Shown here piece by piece: positions 9,201 to 17,461 of a DNA stretch of 64,000 bases. Under the pieces are notes generated by a model. It ran no database searches. It saw nothing but the letters and a program-made list of their open reading frames with translations, and was not told the DNA's origin. The position numbers were made by a program, and so were the translations under genes. The stretch's first letter is position 1. Every line of letters starts with the position of its first letter. The DNA is from Flavobacteriaceae bacterium (GTDB lineage Bacteria > Bacteroidota > Bacteroidia > Flavobacteriales > Flavobacteriaceae): NCBI GenBank assembly GCA_021151665.1, contig JAGKWW010000036.1, positions 1 to 64,000 of the forward strand, read 5' to 3'.

Positions 9201-9304
9201 ACGATCCGGGTGCTTCAAGCGGTGACCCGCTAAGTTCAGGTATCGACTACGGATTCTATCCGGTATCGAGGACCTTCCTATTTGGTGTTAACCTAAACTT
9301 CTAA
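6236..9304 (+). CDS. SusC-like TonB-dependent outer-membrane glycan transporter
   Basis: A 1022 aa SusC/RagA-family receptor that imports oligosaccharides across the outer membrane using TonB energy. Order: Sec signal peptide ending in CFSQ, a carboxypeptidase D regulatory-like domain (about 22-100), a TonB-box region with DEVVVIGYGTQ, a plug domain (about 110-230 with the LFLVDGVIANMSF segment), then a 22-strand barrel ending in a C-terminal aromatic residue (FGVNLNF). The start is one of two adjacent ATGs (6236 or 6239). It is followed after 7 bp by susD, the standard pair. Given the GH16 and GH3 enzymes downstream, the cargo is probably beta-1,3-glucan oligosaccharide. Confidence 0.96.
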   Translation: MMTKLTLTLCLLFSALCFSQNIEVSGKVTESATGMPVPGASVSVKDSSTGTATDLDGNFTISAPKGATIVVSFIGFKSFEQVVNSSDNIAIALVEDSKVLDEVVVIGYGTQRRKEVTGAVGYVSGETISNFKPVKMEQALQGTVSGVNVTTQSGAPGAGLDIRIRGISSNNNNQPLFLVDGVIANMSFSDLNFNDVESISVLKDAQAAIYGTAGANGVILVTTKKGRKNTKPSFSYNNYIGFQETSRKLPMLNATEYALLLNEAYANGGQNIPFPDVSNLGEGTDWQDQVFDKGVPMMNHDFSVSGGTDKSTYFASGSHFEQGGIIGGDKSNYERNTARVGMTIDLFSNLKLTTNASYMWLNRKTFNENTLGSVLFNALNTPAVYAPYDANGNFTMLPIGSTAIPASNLGIEIINPLAQIANTFNFYKLRRQSYTVQLDYDPIKDLTITGRFGYNGQDSHSRSFSPQVSYGGKVFDNARSRVDLSMINNNDWTFDLFANYKKSIAEAHNFNVLVGHTTFRNFGDALFNSGFDIPNNAWENADISITTGYQAAKTGNSYTYNLQRVSYFGRLQYDYKEKYLVSAMLRRDASAKFGPDYRTTWFPSFTGGWVVSKEAFYPQNSAVSFAKFRASYGRMGNDLIDDYLYLGQLGGEATYVLDGQLVNGVAQGVLANKAIRWEEDRKFDVGLDLKMLSDKVDLTVDYFRNKRSGLLIRNIPISGVIGTNAPGGQNPTLNAGDVINKGWEFAVSYKDKAGDDFSYNVSYTAAFYKNEVTRVDNGIGFYPGGGFGVGQPQPTRMEVGQPLGYFYGYETEGIFQNQAEIDNAPSQYAVANITPQAGDIRFKDVNGDGVVDTNDRTRIGKPTPDATMGINIQLNYKGFDFVGYGFASIGNDMVRNYERTLTDVNHMNYVLDRWTGEGTSNSVPRVTTGATANNVFSDYFVEDASYFRIQNVQLGYTVNPEFTKKAYVEKLRVYVGANNLYTFTKYRGYDPGASSGDPLSSGIDYGFYPVSRTFLFGVNLNF

Positions 9305-9311
9305 AAAAGCT

Positions 9312-10799
9312 ATGAAAAGAAAATTTATAACAGCACTTTTCGCATTCGCACTTCTGTCAGCAGGATTGGTGTCGTGCGGAGATGATTACATTTCGACCGA
9401 GCCGGTTTATTATATCGGTTCTGATAACTACTTTAACTCTGAATCCGAGTATTATAATGCGCTTATTGGCGCTTATGACCCGCTACAGTCTACCTATGCC
9501 AATGTGATCCTGGGCGAGATCGCTTCTGATAATACCTTTGCCGGAGGAGAAAGCGCAACCGACGTTATTGGCTGGCAGCAAGTAGACCTGATGACGCATG
9601 GCGCCCAGAACAGTAATCTCAGGGATATCTGGAACTGGATGTACGGCGGTGTAAACAGGGCGGCCTATATCCTTGAATTCAAAGACAAGACGGACTTTGC
9701 AGGCAAAGAGCAAATCATCGCAGAGGCGCGTTTCCTGAAAGCCTATTATTATTTCGAACTGGTAAAATGGTTTGGCGGCGTGCCAATGAAGGGCGATGTA
9801 CGCTTCGCGCTTGGCGATGAGCTGGTAATTCCGCGCTCCAGCAAAGCGGAAGTATATGCGGCTATTGAAGCCGATCTTCTTGCCGCTATCGAGGACCTGA
9901 ATCCGCAGGCTCCGCAGGTAGGAAGGGTTTCTAAAGGTGCCGCACAGGCGCTTCTTGGAAAGGTATACCTCTACCAGGATAAGTTTGCTGAAGCGGCATC
10001 TGTGCTCGAAGAAGTAATTGCATCAAACAGGTACAGCCTCACTCAGGGAGCTGATTATACCAACTTATTTGAAGCGTCTGGCGAGAATGGCCCCGAATCA
10101 TTGTTCGAGGTTCAGTACACCGATGTAGAAGGTGCAGGCTTCGGATGTTTACAATGCAGCGAGGGTAACGTAGCAGTAGGCTTCAGTGGCCCGCGCGGCT
10201 ATGCAGGGCCACTTTATACATCAGGCTTTAGCTTTAACGTGCCGGATCCGGACGTAGTTTCTGCCACTTTTGAGGCGGGCGACCGTCGTACCGGCGTTAC
10301 CATCCTCGACATGGATCAATGGAACGCAGAAACGGGCGCCACTTATAACCCGGGCTACCATGATACCGGCCTTTTTAACCGCAAGTACATTCCGCGTACG
10401 CGCAGTGGCCAGGCGGCTGGCGACCTTAACCTAACCAACCCTAATAACTACCGCGCAATCCGTTATGCTGACGTACTTTTGATGGCAGCAGAAGCGCTTA
10501 ACCGCGGCGGCATAAGCGATACAAGGGCACAGCAGTACCTCAACCAGGTGCGCCGCAGGGCTTTTGGGGATAACGCACACGATATTTCATTCACCGGCTT
10601 TGCATTAACCGAGGCGATATGGAACGAAAGGCACCGCGAGCTGTTTGGCGAAGGCCACCGTTTCTTCGATCTGGTGCGCACAGGCCAGGCAGCGTCACAT
10701 ATTGCAGGCTTTACCGCAGGTAAGAATGAAGTGTTCCCGATACCTCAGGAAGAGAGGCAGTTTTCTAACAACCTTTGGGAGCAGAATCCTAACTATTAA
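9312..10799 (+). CDS. SusD/RagB family glycan-binding lipoprotein
   Basis: A 495 aa outer-membrane lipoprotein that caps the SusC barrel and binds glycan. A lipobox (LVSC, Cys22) is followed by the SusD-like N-terminal TPR region (ARFLKAYYYFELVKWFGGVP near residues 140-158) and the C-terminal RagB/SusD domain (YADVLLMAAEALNRGG and ERHRELFGEGHRFFDLVR). Length and order are typical. It lies 7 bp after susC and 11 bp before the next lipoprotein gene, within one operon. Confidence 0.96.
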   Translation: MKRKFITALFAFALLSAGLVSCGDDYISTEPVYYIGSDNYFNSESEYYNALIGAYDPLQSTYANVILGEIASDNTFAGGESATDVIGWQQVDLMTHGAQNSNLRDIWNWMYGGVNRAAYILEFKDKTDFAGKEQIIAEARFLKAYYYFELVKWFGGVPMKGDVRFALGDELVIPRSSKAEVYAAIEADLLAAIEDLNPQAPQVGRVSKGAAQALLGKVYLYQDKFAEAASVLEEVIASNRYSLTQGADYTNLFEASGENGPESLFEVQYTDVEGAGFGCLQCSEGNVAVGFSGPRGYAGPLYTSGFSFNVPDPDVVSATFEAGDRRTGVTILDMDQWNAETGATYNPGYHDTGLFNRKYIPRTRSGQAAGDLNLTNPNNYRAIRYADVLLMAAEALNRGGISDTRAQQYLNQVRRRAFGDNAHDISFTGFALTEAIWNERHRELFGEGHRFFDLVRTGQAASHIAGFTAGKNEVFPIPQEERQFSNNLWEQNPNY

Positions 10800-10810
10800 T
10801 ATCAAGCAAA

Positions 10811-12367
10811 ATGAAGAATATCAAAATACTAATGATGTTTGTGCTGGCTTCTGCATTCTTCGGGTGTTCAGACGAAGACAGCGACAGCATAAACCAGCTT
10901 AACAACCTCGGGGCACCGGCCAATATTTCGGCTTTGGTAACTATCACTCAGGATAATTCCGGTATGGTTACTTTTCGCCCAACAGGCGAAGGCGCCACAA
11001 TGTTTGAAGTAGACTATGGCGATGGTACTACAGAGCTGGGTACTGTAAGGCCGGGTGAAACAATCAGCCACACCTACGCCGAAGGTAGCTACCAGCCTAA
11101 GATCACCGGAGTATCCCTTAACGGAAAGCGCACTACGTATACGCACGACCTGTCTGTAATGTTCATTGCTCCGCAAAACCTCGCAGTAAGCGTAACTCCG
11201 GTAGCGGGCAATTCACTTGGAATATCCGTTTCGGCTACTGCTGATTATGAAGCCTTTTTTGAGGTAACTTATGGCGACGACCCTACCGCAGAACCGGTAC
11301 AGTTTAACCAGGGCACAGCGGTTTCACACAGCTATACAGCGCCGGGAACCTATACGGTAACCGTAACTGCATACAGCGGAGGAGCAGCGACTACTGTTCA
11401 CACCGAAACCGTAACAGTTACCAATCCGTTGTTGCTTCCTATCGATTTCGAAAATACGACCCTCAACTTTGCCTGGGGCGACTTTGGCGGTGCAGGAACC
11501 AGTGTAGTGGCCAACCCGGTTTCGGGCGGTATCAATGCAAGTGCAAGGGTAGGCAAGCTTACCAAAAGCCCGGGTGCCGAAACATGGTCGGGCACGTCTC
11601 TACCTATAGACCAGAACATCGATTTTGCAGCGATGCACTACATCAAAATGAAAGTGTACTCTCCGGCTGCAGGTGTTACCGTGAAGTTTAAGGTAGAAAA
11701 CCTTGCCAACTCAAGCATCAACTACGAAGTGGACGCCGTAACGACGGTAGCCAACCAGTGGGAAACGCTAACCTTCAACTTTGCAGGCATCAATACTGCC
11801 GAAACGTATGGACGCATTGTAGTGTTCTTCAACTTTGGTGCATGGGGCGGCGGCGAAAGCTACTACTTCGACGACATCAACCTCGTAGCAGGAGATGCAG
11901 GCGTAGGAATGCCGCTTACATTTGAGTCGGCCACACTTAACTATGTGTTCAACAATTTCGGCGGCGCTGTTGCATCAAGGGTAGATAATCCGCATGCTAC
12001 CGGCATAAACAACAGCTCTAAAGTGGGCCAGTTTGTTAAGAATAATGGCGCCGAAGTATGGGCAGGTACGGCAATGCCGATGACCTCACCGCTTGATTTC
12101 TCGGTAAACAAGAAGATAAAGGTGAAAGTGTGGTCTCCTGCGGCAGGAAAAGTGATCCTGCTTAAGCTCGAGAATCTTGCTAACTCAAGCATTAACATTG
12201 AGCGCCAGGCAACGACGACTGTTGCCAACCAGTGGGAGGAACTTACATTCGATTTTACCGGTATCGTGAACAGCAACAATTACCAGAATGTGGTATTGTT
12301 CTGCGACTTTGGCAACACCGGCACCGGATCAACCTATTACTTTGACGATTTCCAACAATTTAATTAA
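10811..12367 (+). CDS. PKD-containing surface glycan-binding lipoprotein
   Basis: A 518 aa lipoprotein (lipobox FFGC, Cys19) occupying the position where polysaccharide loci encode surface glycan-binding proteins. Two PKD-like beta domains can be read (about 40-118 with VDYGDGTTELG, and about 120-205 with the SHSYTAPGTYTVTVTAYSGG signature). Two tandem modules of about 150 residues follow, each with a jelly-roll-like beta pattern and the shared phrases ENLANSSIN, TTVANQWE and YYFDD. No catalytic motif is seen. From established locus architecture I infer that it binds beta-1,3-glucan at the cell surface and passes it to the GH16 enzyme and SusCD. It could also be called SusE/F-like in position only. 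Confidence 0.85.
   Translation: MKNIKILMMFVLASAFFGCSDEDSDSINQLNNLGAPANISALVTITQDNSGMVTFRPTGEGATMFEVDYGDGTTELGTVRPGETISHTYAEGSYQPKITGVSLNGKRTTYTHDLSVMFIAPQNLAVSVTPVAGNSLGISVSATADYEAFFEVTYGDDPTAEPVQFNQGTAVSHSYTAPGTYTVTVTAYSGGAATTVHTETVTVTNPLLLPIDFENTTLNFAWGDFGGAGTSVVANPVSGGINASARVGKLTKSPGAETWSGTSLPIDQNIDFAAMHYIKMKVYSPAAGVTVKFKVENLANSSINYEVDAVTTVANQWETLTFNFAGINTAETYGRIVVFFNFGAWGGGESYYFDDINLVAGDAGVGMPLTFESATLNYVFNNFGGAVASRVDNPHATGINNSSKVGQFVKNNGAEVWAGTAMPMTSPLDFSVNKKIKVKVWSPAAGKVILLKLENLANSSINIERQATTTVANQWEELTFDFTGIVNSNNYQNVVLFCDFGNTGTGSTYYFDDFQQFN
11437..12367 (+). repeat. Tandem duplication of a carbohydrate-binding-like module
   Basis: The last 310 codons of the glycan-binding lipoprotein consist of two homologous modules (about 11437-11900 and 11910-12367). 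They share aligned segments such as PIDFENTTLNFAWGDFGG and PLTFESATLNYVFNNFGG, and PAAG, ENLANSSIN, TTVANQWE and YYFDD. The copies have diverged, so this is an old intragenic duplication. It most likely provides two glycan-binding sites. Confidence 0.85.
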
Positions 12368-12372
12368 AAGCT

Positions 12373-14016
12373 ATGAAAAACATGTTTAAGAAAATAGGCA
12401 TCTTCCTTGGCGCACTTGCCATGGTCACCGGATGCCAGGACGACGAGAAGAGCTTTGGCGATATCGTCGCGCCCTCGGGCCTTGCAATAGAATATGATAT
12501 TGCAGGCTATAATGAGGTTACCGCTCCCAATGGCGACGGTACCGGAAATGTTACCTTTACTGCGACGGCAGACAATGCCATCAGCTATAAATTTACCTTT
12601 AGCGATGGGACATCAATGAACAGCTCTACCGGAGAAGTTACCAAGCGTTTCTCGCAAAACGGGGTTAATACCTATACTGTTACCGCTATTGCCTTTGGGC
12701 GCGGCGGTATCTCCAGCAGTGTTACTACCGAAGTTACAGTACTCAGCTTGTTTGATGACCCCGATACTGTACAAAAACTTACTGACGGTGCGACCAAAAC
12801 CTGGTATTGGGCAGCTGCTACCGCCGGCCACCTTGGTGTAGGCCCTAACGATTCTAATACGGCAACCAATTGGCAGCCTACCTATTACGCTGCGGCCCCG
12901 TTTGAAAAAGCAGGATCGCCAAACAGTAGCTGTTTGTACGACAATCAGTTGACATTTACAAAGCAAGGCAACCAGATCTTGTTCGAGCTAAACAATGGCG
13001 GGCGCACCTTCTTCAATGCGGCTTATAACAGTGTAGGTGGAAGCACATCAACGTCAGACCAGTGCTCGCCTTTTGATACATCAGGGCAGAAAGTAGTACA
13101 GCTTAGCCCAAGTACTTCACTTGTAGCTCCCGAGCATACAACCGGGACTATGATGAACATCGGCAACAACGGCTTTATGGGCTATTACATAGGTACAAGT
13201 ACCTATGAGATCCTGGAAATTACCGATACTAAAATGGTGGTTCGCGCGATAATGGGCAACAACGCCAGCCTTGCATGGTACCATATTTTCACTACCGATC
13301 CGCCGAACGCTACACCGGAACCGGAATATAACAACATGGTTTGGCAGGACGAATTCAATACCGATGGAGCACCTGACGCTTCTAAGTGGACGATGGAAGT
13401 GGGCAACAACAACGGTTGGGGCAATAACGAGGCGCAGTACTACAAAGCAGATAACGCTACCGTATCAGGAGGAACGCTGAAGATCACGGCCAAGAAAGAA
13501 GCTTCTAACGGATTCCAGTACACTTCTGCGCGTATGAAGACCGAAGGTAAATTCGACTTTAAATACGGCAGGGTAGAAATGCGCGCTAAGCTTCCTGCAG
13601 GCGGCGGAACCTGGCCGGCACTATGGATGCTGGGCAGCGACTACCAGACTAACTCATGGCCGGCATGCGGAGAGATCGATATTATGGAGCACGTGGGCAA
13701 CCAGCCGAACGTTATCCACGGTACGCTGCACTATCCCGGCGCGTCTGGCGGAAATGCAAATACCGGTACAACAACCATTAACAATGCCACGGGAGATTTC
13801 CACATTTACTCACTCGTTTGGAGCCCGACAAAAATCAGGTTCCTCGTAGACGGAACGGTTTACAAGACATTTATAAACAGCAGTGCAACAGTTTTCAACC
13901 ACAATTTCTTCCTCATATTCAATGTGGCTATGGGCGGTAACATGGGCGGTGCAATAGACCCGGCCTTTACCCAGGGCGCAATGGAGGTAGACTATGTACG
14001 GGTTTACCAGCAATAG
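12373..14016 (+). CDS. GH16 endo-beta-1,3-glucanase (laminarinase) lipoprotein with PKD domain
   Basis: A 547 aa surface or periplasmic lipoprotein (lipobox VTGC, Cys21) that hydrolyses internal beta-1,3-glucosidic bonds. It carries an N-terminal PKD-like domain (about 35-120), then a beta-rich middle region (about 130-305) of a type often found ahead of GH16 in Flavobacteria, then a GH16 domain from about 315 to the end. The catalytic signature is GEIDIMEH: Glu434 as nucleophile, Asp436 and Glu439 as acid/base. Also visible are the substrate-cleft segments FKYGRVEMRAKLP and WPALWMLGS. It sits 5 bp after the glycan-binding protein gene. The short beta-bulge motif with the extra Met fits laminarinase or lichenase; laminarinase is favoured by the GH3 neighbour. 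Confidence 0.92.
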   Translation: MKNMFKKIGIFLGALAMVTGCQDDEKSFGDIVAPSGLAIEYDIAGYNEVTAPNGDGTGNVTFTATADNAISYKFTFSDGTSMNSSTGEVTKRFSQNGVNTYTVTAIAFGRGGISSSVTTEVTVLSLFDDPDTVQKLTDGATKTWYWAAATAGHLGVGPNDSNTATNWQPTYYAAAPFEKAGSPNSSCLYDNQLTFTKQGNQILFELNNGGRTFFNAAYNSVGGSTSTSDQCSPFDTSGQKVVQLSPSTSLVAPEHTTGTMMNIGNNGFMGYYIGTSTYEILEITDTKMVVRAIMGNNASLAWYHIFTTDPPNATPEPEYNNMVWQDEFNTDGAPDASKWTMEVGNNNGWGNNEAQYYKADNATVSGGTLKITAKKEASNGFQYTSARMKTEGKFDFKYGRVEMRAKLPAGGGTWPALWMLGSDYQTNSWPACGEIDIMEHVGNQPNVIHGTLHYPGASGGNANTGTTTINNATGDFHIYSLVWSPTKIRFLVDGTVYKTFINSSATVFNHNFFLIFNVAMGGNMGGAIDPAFTQGAMEVDYVRVYQQ

Positions 14017-14042
14017 TTTTCATTAATTAATTTGCAATGGGG

Positions 14043-14062
14043 CGGGCAGGTTTTCCTGCCCG
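14043..14062 (+). terminator. GC-rich hairpin between GH16 and GH3 genes
   Basis: CGGGCAGG at 14043-14050 pairs perfectly with CCTGCCCG at 14055-14062 around a TTTT loop. It is followed by TTTCCC rather than a long T run. It may act as a partial terminator or as an mRNA-stabilising processing hairpin that lowers downstream expression. It also shows that the longer upstream reading of the GH3 gene is not coding. Confidence 0.6.
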
Positions 14063-14088
14063 TTTCCCTATTGTTCAACAAAAAGCTG

Positions 14089-16380
14089 ATGGGCTTAAAA
14101 ATTTACAACTACTTTTTTCTGGGAGCAGTTGCATGCGTAGTAGCGTGCAGCTCAGGAAAACACACACAAAAAAACATAGATAGTACCGAAGCGATACTGG
14201 ACCGTAAAGCCGATTCGGTGCTAAAACTGATGACACTGACCGAAAAGGTAGGCCAGATGAATCAGTACAACGGCTTTTGGAATGTAACCGGCCCGGCCCC
14301 AAAGGAGGGACAGGCAGCAATGAAATATGAACATCTGAAAAAAGGGCTTGTAGGCTCAATGCTGAATGTGCGCGGCGTTAAGGACGTGCGTGCACTGCAA
14401 AAGATTGCCGTAGAGCAGACAAGACTACACATTCCGGTTATTTTCGGGTACGACGTAATACACGGATATAAAACGATAAGCCCTATTCCACTGGCGGAAG
14501 CCGCAAGTTGGGATATGGATGCAATAAAGCTTTCCTCTGAAGTTGCCGCTGCCGAGGCCGCCGCATCGGGGCTGAACTGGACGTTTGCCCCCATGGTTGA
14601 TGTATCCCGGGATGCCCGATGGGGCCGTGTGATGGAAGGATCGGGAGAAGACCCGTTCCTTGGGAGCAGGATAGCAGAGGCGCGCGTGAAAGGCTTTCAG
14701 GGCGACTTTGGTAACCTGAACGTTGCGGCATGCGTAAAGCACTTTGCCGGATATGCGTTTGCCGAGTCGGGCCGTGATTACAATACCGTAGACATTAGCA
14801 ATAATACGCTGCACAATATTGTATTGCCGCCGTTTAAGGCTGCGGCCGATGCCGGTGCGCTTACCTTTATGAATTCCTTCAACGAACTGGAAGGTATACC
14901 TGCAACAGGTAACAGCTACCTGCAGCGCGATATCCTGAAAGGCGAGTGGAAGTTTAAAGGATTCGTAGTATCCGACTGGGGGTCTGTTGGAGAAATGGTG
15001 CCGCACGGATACGCCAAAGACCTAAAAGAGGCCGCGATGTATGCCGCCACTGCAGGATCTGATATGGACATGGAATCTTCCGCGTATGTAGGCTATCTGG
15101 AAAACCTGGTTAAGGAAGGCAAGGTATCCGAAGCAACGATCGATGATGCAGTAAGGCGGATTCTCAAGGTAAAATTTAAATTAGGCCTTTTTGATGATCC
15201 ATACAAATATTGCGATGAGGCACGGGAACAGACTACCATCGGAAAGAAAGAATTTCGCGATGCGGTACTGGATGTTGCTAAAAAATCGATTGTGCTCCTT
15301 AAGAACGATAACCAGTTACTGCCGTTAAAAAAGAGCGGGCAGAAGATCGCGCTCATCGGTGCTTTGGCTGCCGACAAAACCAGTCCGCTAGGGAGCTGGC
15401 GCATAGGAGCGGACGATAATACCGCAGTATCTGTTCTCGAAGGAATGCAACAGTACAAAGGCAACAGCCTAACCTATATAAAGGGCGCAGACGTAGCTTT
15501 GGGTAACCCTGTGTTTACATCTGAAACAAAAATTAATACCTCCGACAGGAGCGGGTTTGCAGAGGCTGTGGCGGCAGCCGCAAATGCCGATGTAGTGGTA
15601 ATGGTTCTTGGCGAGCACGGCCTGCAGACAGGCGAAGGGCGAAGCCGAAGTATGCTTTCGCTCCCCGGCGTGCAGCAGGAGCTTTTAGAGGCTGTTTATA
15701 AAGTTAATAAGAATATTGTATTGGTCCTTACTAACGGCCGTCCTCTGGCTATTACATGGGCCGCTGCCAACATACCTTCTATTGTAGAAGGATGGCATTT
15801 AGGTACCGAAAGCGGCAATGCCATAGCGCAGGTGCTATACGGCGATTACAATCCTTCGGGAAAACTGCCAATGAGCTTCCCGCGCAATGAAGGACAAACA
15901 CCGATATATTACAACCATAAAAATACCGGAAGGCCTTCTACAGATAATCCTGAGAGTGTGTTCTGGTCGCATTACGGTGATGTAGCCAACAGTCCGCTGT
16001 ATCCGTTTGGGCATGGGTTAAGCTATACATCATTTTCATATTCTGCACTTAAACTGGACAAGAATGAGTTTACTACCGGTGGTAGGATAACGGCAACGGT
16101 GACCGTTTCGAATACCGGTAAATATGAAGGAAAAGAGGTGGTGCAGTGGTACATCCGTGACCTGGTGGCATCGGTAACAAGGCCTGTTAAAGAGCTGAAA
16201 GCGTTTGAAATGGTTAGCCTGAAGCCCGGCGAATCAAAAACGGTAACCTTCACCATCGATAAAAAAACAGTGGAATTTTATTCTGCTGCCAAAAAATGGG
16301 AGGCAGAACCCGGAGACTTCCGGCTTTTTGTGGGAGGCAGTTCGGAAACAGCTCTTCAGACAGGATTCATCTTAAAATAA
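14089..16380 (+). CDS. bglX: GH3 beta-glucosidase BglX-like lipoprotein
   Basis: A 763 aa glycoside hydrolase family 3 enzyme that releases glucose from beta-gluco-oligosaccharides. Starting at the ATG 14089 gives a lipoprotein signal with lipobox VVAC (Cys20); an upstream in-frame ATG at 14032 would read through a hairpin and lacks a signal. The N-terminal TIM barrel contains SGLNWTFAPMVDVSRDARWG and GFVVSDWGSVGEM with the nucleophile Asp296. The alpha/beta sandwich follows from about 410 (KSIVLLKNDNQLLPL), and a fibronectin-III-like domain ends the protein. Length equals the usual BglX. It probably finishes degradation of the oligosaccharides made by the GH16 enzymes, in the periplasm. Confidence 0.94.
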   Translation: MGLKIYNYFFLGAVACVVACSSGKHTQKNIDSTEAILDRKADSVLKLMTLTEKVGQMNQYNGFWNVTGPAPKEGQAAMKYEHLKKGLVGSMLNVRGVKDVRALQKIAVEQTRLHIPVIFGYDVIHGYKTISPIPLAEAASWDMDAIKLSSEVAAAEAAASGLNWTFAPMVDVSRDARWGRVMEGSGEDPFLGSRIAEARVKGFQGDFGNLNVAACVKHFAGYAFAESGRDYNTVDISNNTLHNIVLPPFKAAADAGALTFMNSFNELEGIPATGNSYLQRDILKGEWKFKGFVVSDWGSVGEMVPHGYAKDLKEAAMYAATAGSDMDMESSAYVGYLENLVKEGKVSEATIDDAVRRILKVKFKLGLFDDPYKYCDEAREQTTIGKKEFRDAVLDVAKKSIVLLKNDNQLLPLKKSGQKIALIGALAADKTSPLGSWRIGADDNTAVSVLEGMQQYKGNSLTYIKGADVALGNPVFTSETKINTSDRSGFAEAVAAAANADVVVMVLGEHGLQTGEGRSRSMLSLPGVQQELLEAVYKVNKNIVLVLTNGRPLAITWAAANIPSIVEGWHLGTESGNAIAQVLYGDYNPSGKLPMSFPRNEGQTPIYYNHKNTGRPSTDNPESVFWSHYGDVANSPLYPFGHGLSYTSFSYSALKLDKNEFTTGGRITATVTVSNTGKYEGKEVVQWYIRDLVASVTRPVKELKAFEMVSLKPGESKTVTFTIDKKTVEFYSAAKKWEAEPGDFRLFVGGSSETALQTGFILK

Positions 16381-16385
16381 AAACT

Positions 16386-17132
16386 ATGAGGAAAATAGCA
16401 TTTTTGCTACTGATACCGGTAGTGGGCTTTAGCCAGGCAAAGAAAGGCAGACTCATTTGGGAAGAGAACTTCAACGGAAAATCGCTTGATGAAAAAGTCT
16501 GGAACTTTGAGTTGGGCGACCACGGATGGGGCAACCATGAGCGCCAAATGTATACTGCTAACAACCATGTAGTGAAAGACGGGATGCTGATTATTACGGC
16601 AAAAAAAGAAGGCGATAAATATACCTCTACACGCATTACTACGGCAGGTAAAAAGGAATTTAAATACGGATACATGGAAGCCCGTGCCAAGCTACCTGTC
16701 GGCAAGGGTATATGGCCCGCTTTCTGGATGCTGGGCAGCAACATTGGTAAAGTGGGATGGCCGATGGCTGGAGAGATCGATATCCTTGAATATGTAGGAC
16801 GCGAGCCGCACATGGTGTTTACCTCGCTTCACACTAAAGATAGCCATGGCAACACCGTAAACACTAAAAAAACCAATTTTGAGAATATCGAGGAAGGATT
16901 CCATCTTTATGCCGTAAACTGGACAGCCGATAAGATTGAGTTTTTTGTAGATGATAAGCCGGTATATACATTTGTGCCGAGGGACAAAAGTGAGGAAGTC
17001 TGGCCCTTTGATCAGCCGTTTTATTTTTTATTAAATGTAGCGGTAGGGGGAGACTTCGGCGGCCCTGAGGTAGACGACAGCATCTTTCCGCAGCAATTTA
17101 TTATAGACTACATAAAGGTTTATCAAAAGTAA
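16386..17132 (+). CDS. Second GH16 beta-1,3-glucanase, secreted
   Basis: A 248 aa single-domain GH16 enzyme with a Sec signal peptide (RKIAFLLLIPVVGFSQA) and no lipobox, so soluble in the periplasm or secreted. The catalytic motif GEIDILEYVG has Glu130, Asp132 and Glu135. The segments FKYGYMEARAKLP and WPAFWMLGSN match the GH16 domain of the upstream lipoprotein, from which it differs in lacking the PKD and middle regions. The start at 16386 is chosen because the longer reading overlaps the end of the GH3 gene and buries the signal peptide. It is the last gene of the locus, before a strong terminator. Confidence 0.93.
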   Translation: MRKIAFLLLIPVVGFSQAKKGRLIWEENFNGKSLDEKVWNFELGDHGWGNHERQMYTANNHVVKDGMLIITAKKEGDKYTSTRITTAGKKEFKYGYMEARAKLPVGKGIWPAFWMLGSNIGKVGWPMAGEIDILEYVGREPHMVFTSLHTKDSHGNTVNTKKTNFENIEEGFHLYAVNWTADKIEFFVDDKPVYTFVPRDKSEEVWPFDQPFYFLLNVAVGGDFGGPEVDDSIFPQQFIIDYIKVYQK

Positions 17133-17136
17133 GAAA

Positions 17137-17161
17137 GGCACCCAAAGGGTGCCTTTTTTTT
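17137..17161 (+). terminator. Rho-independent terminator closing the glucan locus
   Basis: GGCACCC at 17137-17143 pairs with GGGTGCC at 17147-17153 around an AAA loop, followed by eight T. On the other strand the A-rich side also gives a weaker T tail, so it may serve the convergent clpS as well. Confidence 0.92.
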
Positions 17162-17435
17162 ATACAATCTCTGCGCTTAGCCCTGCTTCCAGAAGCTGGG
17201 TGCATTGCGGCTTCAGCTCATCATAAACACCAGTCTTTACGGTGCATTTGCCGTTGTAATGCACAATGATAGAACATTGCTCCGCCTGTTCGGGCGTATG
17301 ACGGCATACTTTCATTAGCGTATCTATCACGTGGTCAAAAGTATTCACGTCGTCATTATACAAAACGATCTCATTGTTAAAAGAAACACTTTCTTCAAGT
17401 AATACTTCTTCTAAAACTTTTTCTCTTGTACTCAT
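17160..17435 (-). CDS. clpS: ATP-dependent Clp protease adaptor ClpS
   Basis: A 91 aa adaptor that delivers N-degron substrates to ClpAP-type protease in the cytoplasm. Family motifs are SFNNEIVLYNDDVNTFDHVI, the HTPEQAEQCS helix and the VHYNGKCTVKTG segment. The start MSTREK at 17435 matches the family; the in-frame extension to 17489 overlaps the end of prmA and adds unrelated residues. It lies 26 bp downstream of prmA and is probably cotranscribed with it. Confidence 0.93.
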   Translation of the reverse strand: MSTREKVLEEVLLEESVSFNNEIVLYNDDVNTFDHVIDTLMKVCRHTPEQAEQCSIIVHYNGKCTVKTGVYDELKPQCTQLLEAGLSAEIV

Positions 17436-17461
17436 CACTAAATCAACATTTTTAAACATCG

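Noticed and set aside
14032..14088. Upstream 19-codon extension of the GH3 gene
   Set aside because: It reads through a perfect hairpin and would displace the lipoprotein signal that starts at 14089.
3186..17132. The regulator considered as a hybrid two-component system
   Set aside because: No HisKA, ATPase or receiver domain is present between the membrane helix and the HTH.
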